A DNA stretch of 47,926 nt from contig CACYHN010000026.1 in assembly GCA_902774275.1 (NCBI GenBank), forward strand, positions 1 through 47,926. Reading direction: 5' to 3'. Position numbers and translations under genes: made by a program. The notes under the pieces were generated by a model. The model was not told the origin of the DNA. It made no database searches and saw only the letters and a list, made by a program, of their open reading frames with translations. The stretch comes from an uncultured Bacteroidales bacterium. GTDB lineage: Bacteria; Bacteroidota; Bacteroidia; Bacteroidales; Bacteroidaceae. The number at the start of each line of letters is the position of its first letter. Position 1 is the stretch's first letter. Positions 41,396 through 47,926 of this stretch are shown here, one piece after another.

Positions 41396-42739
41396 ATGTC
41401 ATTCCTGAAAATTCTAGGATTTGATCCAGCCAAGCACAGCGTAAAGACTGAGATTCTGGCCGGTATCACCACATTCCTTACAATGGCTTATATCCTTGCC
41501 GTAAACCCGGGTATTTTCAGTAGTCTGGAGGGTATGGGTATGCCTAAGGATGCTGTGTTTACAGCTACTGCATTGGCAGCCATTGTGGGTACTCTGATTA
41601 TGGCTATATATGCAAAGAAGCCATATGCTCTGGCTCCGGGCTTGGGTCTGAACGCATTCTTTGTATATACGGTATGCCTGACTATGGGATACAGCTGGCA
41701 GTTTGCATTGACTGCTGTGCTGATTGAGGGTATCATCTTTGTGATCCTGACTGTCACTAATGTACGTGAGGCTATCATCAATGCCATCCCGCAGGCTATG
41801 AAGAGTGCAGTGAGCGCCGGTATAGGCCTGTTCATAGCATTTATCGGTCTTTACAATGCCCATATCGTTGTAGGCGGCGGTGGAACGGTTGTCAGCCTTG
41901 GTGATATTATGCACGGTACTGCCGCTGTTGCTCTCATCGGTCTGGTAATCACATCAGTACTGATGATCCTTAAGATTCGTGGCGCCATGCTGATAGGTAT
42001 CATTTTAACTTCAATAGTCGGCATGTTCTTCCAGGAGCCTGTTGATTATGATAACCTTGACAAGGGTATGAAGGCTGTTACCGTATTCACCGGTATAGTT
42101 GACAAGGTTCCGTCAGTAACACCTATCTTATGTAAGTTTGAGTGGCACAACATCTTCACTACTGATATGCTGATTGTGGTGTTCACATTCCTGTTCATTG
42201 ATATGTTTGATACCATAGGTACGGTTATTGGCGTATCAAAGAAGGCTAATGCCATAAATCCGGACGGCACCATTCCCGGTGTAAAGAAGGTTCTTATGGC
42301 CGATGCCTGGGCTACCATTGCCGGCGCCATATTCGGAACCAGCACCACTACCACTTATGTGGAGAGTGCATCGGGTGTGGCAGAAGGCGGCCGTACAGGT
42401 CTGACATCATTTACGGTTGCTGTCTGCTTTGCAATAGCTCTGTTCTTTGCTCCGCTGTTCACTGCTATTCCGTCAGCTGCCACAGCTCCTGCTTTGATTG
42501 TAGTAGGTGTGATGATGATGTCATCAATACTTGATGTTGATTTCAATGATTTCTCAGAGAGTATTCCTGCTTACATCTGCATGATCATGATGCCTCTGGC
42601 ATACAGCATTTCTGATGGTATCATGATGGGTATGATTTCATACGTGGTCCTGAACGCTATCTGCGGTAAGTTCAAGAAGATTAACCTGATGACGTGGATT
42701 CTTGCAATCCTCTTCATACTGCGTTATGCCTTGCTGTAG
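41396..42739 (+). CDS. Adenine/guanine/hypoxanthine permease, AzgA-type NCS2 family
   Basis: A 447-residue inner-membrane transporter with about 12-14 segments. It has the AzgA-branch hallmarks TEILAGITTFLTMAYILAVNPG (key: GITTFLTMAYILAVNP, about 24-39), APGLGLNAFFVYTV (about 79-92), DMFDTIGTVIGV (about 265-276) and TSTTTTYVESASGVAEGGRTG (about 308-328, the TTTTYVESASGV motif). The substrate is a purine base. It is the last gene of the uptake operon and is followed by a strong terminator. Confidence 0.9.
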   Translation: MSFLKILGFDPAKHSVKTEILAGITTFLTMAYILAVNPGIFSSLEGMGMPKDAVFTATALAAIVGTLIMAIYAKKPYALAPGLGLNAFFVYTVCLTMGYSWQFALTAVLIEGIIFVILTVTNVREAIINAIPQAMKSAVSAGIGLFIAFIGLYNAHIVVGGGGTVVSLGDIMHGTAAVALIGLVITSVLMILKIRGAMLIGIILTSIVGMFFQEPVDYDNLDKGMKAVTVFTGIVDKVPSVTPILCKFEWHNIFTTDMLIVVFTFLFIDMFDTIGTVIGVSKKANAINPDGTIPGVKKVLMADAWATIAGAIFGTSTTTTYVESASGVAEGGRTGLTSFTVAVCFAIALFFAPLFTAIPSAATAPALIVVGVMMMSSILDVDFNDFSESIPAYICMIMMPLAYSISDGIMMGMISYVVLNAICGKFKKINLMTWILAILFILRYALL

Positions 42740-42770
42740 ACTGAAAGGATAACATTACGGAGTTAAATAG

Positions 42771-42803
42771 TCAGGGCGGTTCCAAGATATGGAGCCGCCC
42801 TGA
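42771..42803. terminator. Strong hairpin terminator behind the nucleobase operon
   Basis: TCAGGGCGGTTCC (42771-42783) pairs with GGAGCCGCCCTGA (42791-42803), a 13-bp stem with one G-U pair and a 7-base loop, followed by TGCTTTTTAT. It lies between convergent stops at 42739 and 42828. Confidence 0.85.
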
Positions 42804-42827
42804 TGCTTTTTATGAGTGTGATTGGCG

Positions 42828-43913
42828 TTACTCGTTGATGCTTTTTACGTTTCCTGTGGTGGTGTCAAAAACAATCCTGGCATCGGCATTCCTGCCCATG
42901 ATGGTTGATGAGATAACCTCTACATTGCCGAACTGTGCTATCTGGACGTCCTGCTCGGTAAAACTTAGGCGGTTGTTATAGACGTTTATGGTGGCGCGTC
43001 CGGGGATACGGTAGTAGAGGAACTGGGCGCTGCTCTTTACGGTTTTGCCGTTGCCTGCAGGAGCCTGATAGCTGTCAAACATTTTCTTGTCAGTGATGTC
43101 TATCCATACGGGTTCTCCTGCCAGGTTATCTACCGGTAATACGCCCAGTTTGCTTGAGAACCGGAACAGTAGCAGTTTGGTGACGGGTGCATCAGGGGTG
43201 ACATCAATGGTGAATGTATGCTCCTCTGTATCGGATGTGCCGCTAAAGAGCGTAAGCAGGGCTGATTCCTGCTCGTTGAGTGACTCCAGCATGAACTTGA
43301 GTGACTCTCCGTCAGTGGGCACAAAGTCGGCCTGGCCGCGGGTGATGGCGTTGCGGCTCTCACGTATGTTGTAGATCTCCTTGGCTACCAGCTCTGCCAT
43401 CTTGGCGCTAGAGCCGGCCATGAGGATTTCCTCAGTCATATAGTCCTGCGGGTTTACCTTTTTCAGGGCAGGCTGGGCGGGAACAGGTTTGGCGACACTG
43501 GGTGTGGGCTCTTTTTGAGCCTGTGTGTTTACGGCTGCAAGGATACCCTGGTCAGTGAGTTCAAAATAGGGCCTCTTGCCTTTGGCGGAGAAGTTTAGGG
43601 TGTAAAGCCTTTCCTTATCAGGGATGCCTGATGGCGTGATGTCAACGGAGGTTATTTCCCATATCTCCTCTGCTTTGTCCTTTACATTGTTCATCCTGAG
43701 ATAGCGCTCCGCATAACGTGAGAACTCACCGGGCTTGAAGGTGCTCTTGCGTGTGGTTACGGTGACGGTGAGTTTGGTCTTGGGGAGCCAGTATGACACT
43801 GCGTCCTGGGTTATACCCGGGCTGTACGGGGCCGATGTCCCTTGCGCGGCGATAGGCGTGTAGCTTAAAGCCAGGCCCATGAGAAGGGTTGATTTGATGA
43901 TATTCATTTTCAT
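42828..43913 (-). CDS. DUF4831 family exported protein
   Basis: A 361-residue protein with signal peptide (MKMNIIKSTLLMGLALSYTPIAAQ) followed by the DUF4831 pattern: TQDAVSYWLPKTKLTVTVT, YAERYLRMNNV, then IYNIRESRNAITRGQADFVPTDG and FSGTSDTEEHTF. The family is restricted to Bacteroidetes, periplasmic and uncharacterised. Its ATG overlaps the nnrD stop (ATGA), so the two genes are translationally coupled. A linker of low complexity rich in Pro/Ala/Lys lies at about 138-155. Confidence 0.88.
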   Translation of the reverse strand: MKMNIIKSTLLMGLALSYTPIAAQGTSAPYSPGITQDAVSYWLPKTKLTVTVTTRKSTFKPGEFSRYAERYLRMNNVKDKAEEIWEITSVDITPSGIPDKERLYTLNFSAKGKRPYFELTDQGILAAVNTQAQKEPTPSVAKPVPAQPALKKVNPQDYMTEEILMAGSSAKMAELVAKEIYNIRESRNAITRGQADFVPTDGESLKFMLESLNEQESALLTLFSGTSDTEEHTFTIDVTPDAPVTKLLLFRFSSKLGVLPVDNLAGEPVWIDITDKKMFDSYQAPAGNGKTVKSSAQFLYYRIPGRATINVYNNRLSFTEQDVQIAQFGNVEVISSTIMGRNADARIVFDTTTGNVKSINE

Positions 43914-44812
43914 AGTTGTTCCAATTTAAGCCAAGCGTTTGGCAGGTTGGATATTATATCGGCCGATGTCATGGCGGTCTGGCTCAGTGCCATAGTGGCG
44001 GTGTCACCGGCTGATCCGTGTACATATACTGCAATGACAGCGGCGTGGGCGGCACTGTATCCTTGGGCGAGCAGAGCCAGGACTATTCCGGTAAGTACAT
44101 CACCGGAGCCTGCGGTTGCCATTCCTGCATTGCCCGTGGTGTTGATGAAGGCGGTGCAATCAGGCAATACAGTCACTGTGGGTGCCCCTTTCACTACCAC
44201 TGTGATGCCTGTGTGGCGTGCCAGTTCTATGGCCTTGCCTGCCATCTGTACCCAGTCATCAGTCTTGCCTGTAAGACGGGCCAGCTCGCCCGGGTGGGGC
44301 GTGATGACTGAGCCTGACGGTACGTAATCAAGCAGATAACATTTCTGTGAGATGATGTTCAGGGCATCGGCATCAAGCACCATAGGGCAGGTGGCGTTTT
44401 TGAGCATCTTGTCCAAAAGCGCAGTCTGAGACTCTCCCGTGCCCAATCCGGGGCCGGCGCCAATGGCTGTGTATCGGCCCAGGTCTGATGATGCGTACAT
44501 ATCATCAGTATGGGTGACCATTGCCTCCGGGACGGATATCTGGAGTATGTCATTGTTGGCGGCTGGGGTGCATACCGTAAGCAGACCTACGCCTGAACGC
44601 ATGCAAGCCTTGGATGAGAGGACGGCGGCTCCGGCCATACCCGGGCTGCCTGCATAAAGCAGGGCATGACCAAAAATCCCTTTGTGGGCTTTAGGATCAC
44701 GGCTTTTGAGCAGCCCCTTTATGTAGTCCTCATTGACAGTCTTGATTTTCTCTGCCGGAAGCAGTTTTTCAAGCATCTGCCTGGTCTCATCTATGTATGA
44801 TTGGTTAGTCAT
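43910..44812 (-). CDS. nnrD: ADP-dependent (S)-NAD(P)H-hydrate dehydratase, stand-alone
   Basis: A 300-residue ribokinase-fold enzyme that repairs hydrated NAD(P)H using ADP. Motifs: HKGIFGHALLYAGSPGMAGAA (key: GHALLYAGSPGM, about 48-59), GPGLGTGE (about 117-124), LDADALN (about 142-148), TPHPGELARLTG (about 167-178) and NAGMATAGSGDVLTGI (about 228-243, catalytic Asp in GSGDVL). Most Bacteroidetes carry it fused behind a NnrE epimerase domain in a protein of about 500 residues. Here the epimerase half is absent and not seen nearby. It is the first gene of an operon with the DUF4831 gene. Confidence 0.92.
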   Translation of the reverse strand: MTNQSYIDETRQMLEKLLPAEKIKTVNEDYIKGLLKSRDPKAHKGIFGHALLYAGSPGMAGAAVLSSKACMRSGVGLLTVCTPAANNDILQISVPEAMVTHTDDMYASSDLGRYTAIGAGPGLGTGESQTALLDKMLKNATCPMVLDADALNIISQKCYLLDYVPSGSVITPHPGELARLTGKTDDWVQMAGKAIELARHTGITVVVKGAPTVTVLPDCTAFINTTGNAGMATAGSGDVLTGIVLALLAQGYSAAHAAVIAVYVHGSAGDTATMALSQTAMTSADIISNLPNAWLKLEQL

Positions 44813-44829
44813 TTGGCAATTGTACTTGG

Positions 44830-44837
44830 CAAATGTA
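44830..44837 (-). promoter_or_regulatory. -7 promoter box for the nnrD operon
   Basis: The minus strand reads TACATTTG (TAnnTTTG), 18 bases before ATG 44812. Confidence 0.6.
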
Positions 44838-44923
44838 CGTTTATTTTGTTAAAAAACGGCTATTCTTGCAAGAGTCACTTATAAAAATGGGATGATGCTC
44901 CTTTATACCTCACATTTTTTAAG

Positions 44924-44931
44924 TATATTCG
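44924..44931 (+). promoter_or_regulatory. -7-like promoter box for the hpt-adk-obgE operon
   Basis: TATATTCG, one base from TAnnTTTG, 21 bases before ATG 44952. Confidence 0.5.
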
Positions 44932-44951
44932 CATAATTTAAGTACTCATTT

Positions 44952-45491
44952 ATGGAAACCATTCAGGTTAAGGACAGAATATTCACTCCTTTCATCAGGG
45001 AAGAGGAGATTCAGAAGGAAATCAAGAGAATTGCATCAGATATTAACCGTGATTATGAGGGTAAGACACCTCTGTTTCTGTGCATCCTGAACGGATCTTT
45101 CATGTTTGCGGCAGATCTGCTCAAGAACGTGGCAGTACCTTGTAACGTATCATTCGTAAAGGTGGCATCGTACTCAGGTACAGATACTACCGGAAAGATT
45201 AAGGAGCTTATGGGGCTGCAGGAGTCTGTTGAGGGCCGCCATGTGATAATAGTTGAGGATATCGTGGATACCGGCTATACCATGCGTGACGTACTGGATT
45301 CTCTGGCAGAGAAAGGTGCAGTTTCAGTAGAGGTGTGCGCTTTGCTGTGCAAGCCGGACAAACTCAAGGTTGACCTTAGGCTCAAATATCTGGCATTGAA
45401 CATACCCAACGGCTTTATTGTGGGATATGGTCTTGACTATGACGGATTTGGCAGAAACTCACGTGATATTTATCAGATTGTGAAACAATAA
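44952..45491 (+). CDS. hpt: Hypoxanthine phosphoribosyltransferase
   Basis: A 179-residue purine salvage enzyme that joins PRPP with hypoxanthine or guanine to give IMP or GMP. The PRPP-binding motif is HVIIVEDIVDTGYTM (about 97-111). The flexible loop VASYSGTDTTGKIKEL lies at about 74-89, and the purine-contacting KVDLRLKYLALNIPNGFIVGYGLDYD (key: FIVGYGLDYDG) is near 155-165. It is first in an operon with adk (11 bases apart) and obgE, and lies close to the purine permease operon, consistent with uptake followed by salvage. Confidence 0.94.
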   Translation: METIQVKDRIFTPFIREEEIQKEIKRIASDINRDYEGKTPLFLCILNGSFMFAADLLKNVAVPCNVSFVKVASYSGTDTTGKIKELMGLQESVEGRHVIIVEDIVDTGYTMRDVLDSLAEKGAVSVEVCALLCKPDKLKVDLRLKYLALNIPNGFIVGYGLDYDGFGRNSRDIYQIVKQ

Positions 45492-45502
45492 CAAGGTTTA
45501 TA

Positions 45503-46072
45503 ATGGACAACATAGTAATATTTGGTGCTCCTGGTTCAGGAAAAGGGACTTACAGTGCAGCCCTGGTTGAGAAATTCGGTTATAACCATATCTCTACCGG
45601 CGATGTGCTGCGTGCTGAGATAAGAGAGGGCACAGAGCTTGGCAAGGTGGCCGAGAGATATATTGAGAAAGGACAGCTTATACCAGATGACCTTATTATT
45701 GATATGCTTGCCGATGTATATGATACCTTGCGTGAAGGTCCGGGTGTGATATTTGACGGATTTCCCCGTACCATAGTTCAGGCTAAGGCACTTAAGGAGA
45801 TGCTTCAGGAACGTGGAGAGAAGATATCGGTTACCCTTAACCTTATTGTAAGTGAGGATGTGCTGATGGAGCGCCTCCTCAACCGCGCCAAGATTGAAGG
45901 CCGTTCTGATGACAACGAGGAGACAATAAAGAAGCGTTTCAATGTTTACTACACCCAGACTCATCCTCTTATAGAATGGTTCAAGAAGGAAGGGGTGCTG
46001 TCCGAGTTTACCTTTAAGGGTGACAAGGACAAGATGATTCAGGAAATTATAGATAAGGTGGCCTCTTTATAA
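45503..46072 (+). CDS. adk: Adenylate kinase
   Basis: A 189-residue short-form adenylate kinase (2 ADP to ATP + AMP). P-loop GAPGSGKGTYSAALVEKF (about 6-23), AMP-binding ISTGDVLRAEI (about 31-41), FDGFPRTIVQA (about 82-92), and the short LID region RAKIEGRSDDNEETIKKRF (about 127-145), lacking a zinc knuckle as usual for Bacteroidetes Adk. The gene is 18 bases before obgE. Confidence 0.96.
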   Translation: MDNIVIFGAPGSGKGTYSAALVEKFGYNHISTGDVLRAEIREGTELGKVAERYIEKGQLIPDDLIIDMLADVYDTLREGPGVIFDGFPRTIVQAKALKEMLQERGEKISVTLNLIVSEDVLMERLLNRAKIEGRSDDNEETIKKRFNVYYTQTHPLIEWFKKEGVLSEFTFKGDKDKMIQEIIDKVASL

Positions 46073-46090
46073 GCCACCTTTCAGTTTAAT

Positions 46091-47260
46091 ATGGCAGAAA
46101 GCAATTTTGTAGATTACGTTAAGATATTCTGCCGCTCAGGCAAGGGCGGTAGGGGATCGGCACATCTGCGTCACGACAAATATATTCCCAACGGCGGTCC
46201 TGACGGCGGTGACGGCGGCAAGGGCGGCAGCGTTATCCTTAAGGGTAACCGCAACTACTGGACTCTGCTGCATCTGCGTTATGAGCGCCATGCGTTTGCT
46301 GAGAACGGCGGGAACGGCGGCAGCAACAAATGTTTTGGCAAGGACGGCAAGGATGTCATCATTGAGGTTCCCTGCGGTACTGTGGCTTATGATGCTGAGA
46401 CCGGAGAGTATCTCTGTGACATAACCGATGACGGCCAGGAGATTGTGCTGCTCAAGGGCGGTCGCGGCGGCTTGGGTAACTGGCATTTCCGTACTGCTAC
46501 GCGTCAGGCTCCCAGGTTTGCCCAGCCGGGAGAACCTGCCCAGGAGCAGATGGTGGTTCTGGAACTTAAGCTGCTGGCTGATGTGGGCCTGGTGGGATTC
46601 CCCAATGCTGGTAAGTCCACGTTGCTTTCAGCCATATCGGCAGCTAAACCCAAGATTGCAAACTATCCGTTCACTACACTGGAGCCTAACCTGGGTATAG
46701 TATCATACCGTGAAGGCAAGTCTTTCGTAATGGCCGATATACCCGGTATCATTGAGGGAGCAAGTGAAGGCAAGGGGCTTGGGCTCCGTTTTCTGCGTCA
46801 TATAGAGCGCAACTCATTGCTGCTGTTCATGGTTCCCGGTGATACCGATGACATTAAGCGTGAATATGATATCCTGCTCAATGAGCTTGCACAGTTCAAT
46901 CCTGAGATGCTGGATAAGCAGCGTGTGCTGGCCATAACCAAATGTGACCTTATAGATGAGGAGCTTATGTCCATGCTGGAGCCTAATCTTCCGGCCGATA
47001 TTCCGCATGTGTTCATATCGGGAGTAAGCGGACTGGGGCTACAGCAACTCAAGGATGTACTCTGGAAGGAGCTGAACAGTGAGAGCAACAAACTTGACGC
47101 TACCTGGAAGACTGAGCATATAGTACACCGCTCAAAGGATGCAGGTGAACTCCATAATGAACTTGTTGCGGCGGGTGCTGACTTTGAATTTGACTTTGAT
47201 GACCTGCCAGAAGACGATATGGATGATGATCTGGAAGAGGTAGAGGTTGAGCTGGATTAA
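46091..47260 (+). CDS. obgE: GTPase ObgE/CgtA
   Basis: A 389-residue Obg GTPase involved in 50S ribosome assembly and stress signalling. The glycine-rich Obg fold covers about 1-158 ([20 protein letters not shown], then [12 protein letters not shown]). The G domain is at about 160-335 ([33 protein letters not shown]). The C-terminal tail is strongly acidic ([22 protein letters not shown]; key: the run of Asp/Glu after 370), typical of Bacteroidetes Obg. Last gene of the hpt-adk-obgE operon. Confidence 0.96.
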   Translation: MAESNFVDYVKIFCRSGKGGRGSAHLRHDKYIPNGGPDGGDGGKGGSVILKGNRNYWTLLHLRYERHAFAENGGNGGSNKCFGKDGKDVIIEVPCGTVAYDAETGEYLCDITDDGQEIVLLKGGRGGLGNWHFRTATRQAPRFAQPGEPAQEQMVVLELKLLADVGLVGFPNAGKSTLLSAISAAKPKIANYPFTTLEPNLGIVSYREGKSFVMADIPGIIEGASEGKGLGLRFLRHIERNSLLLFMVPGDTDDIKREYDILLNELAQFNPEMLDKQRVLAITKCDLIDEELMSMLEPNLPADIPHVFISGVSGLGLQQLKDVLWKELNSESNKLDATWKTEHIVHRSKDAGELHNELVAAGADFEFDFDDLPEDDMDDDLEEVEVELD

Positions 47261-47303
47261 AGAATCTGTAATAATCCTTATGGAACAAGTGTAAACAGAT
47301 TCT
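47261..47303 (+). terminator. Possible hairpin behind obgE
   Basis: AGAATCTGT (47261-47269) is an exact inverted match of ACAGATTCT (47295-47303) with a 25-base loop, followed by a long A/T-rich stretch. The gap 47304-47437 is AT-rich; no perfect -7 box was found for the next gene. Confidence 0.5.
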
Positions 47304-47437
47304 AATGCCTCAAAAAAATTTTTTATAAAAAAATACTCTTTCCTTTTTAACTTTCGTTTTTACGGTTTATATGATAGTAGAATGAATTTGTTTTGACAAT
47401 TCACCTTTTACTAATTAATAACTTAAAACAAACGAAA

Positions 47438-47926
47438 ATGAAAAAGATGTTTTTGGCAGCTGCCCTTCTGGCAGTAGTTTCTCTGGCTAACGCTCAGGCT
47501 CCGGCCGATGCTCCTTACGGAGTAAAATCAGGTGTTATCACCATGTCTATGGATATGATGGGTAACGAGATGATTACTGAGACCTATTTTGACAACTACG
47601 GTCTTAAGACCGCTCAGGTATCAGAAGGCGGTTTCATGGGTGGCGAAGGCAAGACCCGCACAATCACAGATAAGGACGGTTCTCAGATCCGCATCAACGA
47701 TGAGGCTAAGACCGCTACCAAGATGCCGTCATTCGGTGGCATGGGTGGTTTCGGCGGTGGCCGTGCCCAGATCAACTGGAACAAGCTGACCGATGAGGTT
47801 AAGAAAGAGAACAACATCAAGGAGGTAGGTAAGGAGACCATCGCCGGTAAGGAGTGCACCAAGTACACCATGACCGTTGACATGATGGGCAACCAGTCAG
47901 AGCAGACCGTATGGATCTACAAAGGC
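47438..47926 (+). CDS. Secreted DUF4412-like protein, 3' end outside the window
   Basis: The first 163 codons are present. There is a signal peptide (MKKMFLAAALLAVVSLANAQ), followed by a beta-rich stretch with GVKSGVITMSMDMMGNEMIT, where the gene repeats MDMMGN twice (about 37 and 150), and a glycine/methionine-rich loop (MPSFGGMGGFGGG, about 100). The arrangement GKETIAGKECTKYTM resembles DUF4412-type proteins that may bind an unknown ligand in the periplasm. Partial; function unknown. Confidence 0.65.
   Translation, partial: MKKMFLAAALLAVVSLANAQAPADAPYGVKSGVITMSMDMMGNEMITETYFDNYGLKTAQVSEGGFMGGEGKTRTITDKDGSQIRINDEAKTATKMPSFGGMGGFGGGRAQINWNKLTDEVKKENNIKEVGKETIAGKECTKYTMTVDMMGNQSEQTVWIYKG

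Overview
The window looks like chromosomal DNA of a gut-type Bacteroidales bacterium (Bacteroidaceae/Prevotellaceae-like). The evidence is moderate GC, Bacteroidetes promoters (TTTG and TAnnTTTG boxes) ahead of many genes, almost no Shine-Dalgarno sequences, and families typical of the group: DUF4831, DUF5020, cleaved-adhesin/FN3 proteins, a FISUMP-type lipoprotein, GH3 and GH9 enzymes, a CBM20-GH77 MalQ and the carboxynorspermidine route to spermidine. The window is cut at both ends: an incomplete dehydrogenase at the left and an incomplete secreted protein at the right. || Layout. 1-1.86 kb: polyamine operon (carboxynorspermidine dehydrogenase end, nspC, GNAT). 1.9-6.4 kb: accessory region with two paralogous modules, each a membrane-anchored LytTR regulator divergent from two small membrane proteins, with a TonB-C lipoprotein-like gene between them. 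6.4-11.3 kb: a beta-propeller lipoprotein, a small cationic secreted protein, a YhcC-type radical SAM protein, a Dcu transporter and an APH-fold kinase. 11.4-17.1 kb: GH3 glycosidase and two unknown lipoproteins. 17.1-19.0 kb: queuosine cluster (candidate preQ1 riboswitch, YhhQ, QueF) and a PrdX-type deacylase. 19.1-22.7 kb: ABC/GntR operon, HAD phosphatase and DUF3298-like lipoprotein. 22.8-26.8 kb: FISUMP lipoprotein, a tRNA-His lacking its 3' acceptor strand that runs into a truncated ion-channel gene, and an AGCS symporter bracketed by 85-bp repeats. 26.8-32.1 kb: GH9 endoglucanase, CapA-like protein, folD and ffh. 32.2-36.6 kb: a 1333-residue surface adhesin and a small protein. 36.8-42.8 kb: malQ and, divergently, a nucleobase uptake operon (UraA, Tsx-like barrel, AzgA permease). 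42.8-47.9 kb: DUF4831, NnrD, then hpt-adk-obgE and a partial secreted protein. || How the genes work together. The nucleobase uptake operon and the nearby hpt and adk make a purine/pyrimidine salvage neighbourhood. YhhQ and QueF both supply preQ1 for queuosine. The GH3, GH9 and GH77 enzymes fit a plant-polysaccharide and glycogen/starch lifestyle. Dispersed palindromes with a GGGGAC-type core and self-complementary but different outer stems sit at gene 3' ends and in places have been absorbed into reading frames. || Most unusual items: the duplicated LytTR/small-membrane-protein modules with repeated operator-like sequences; the palindrome family; the preQ1-I-like leader; the tRNA-His/ion-channel junction; and an adhesin with six DLN-type motifs suggesting two beta-prism domains.
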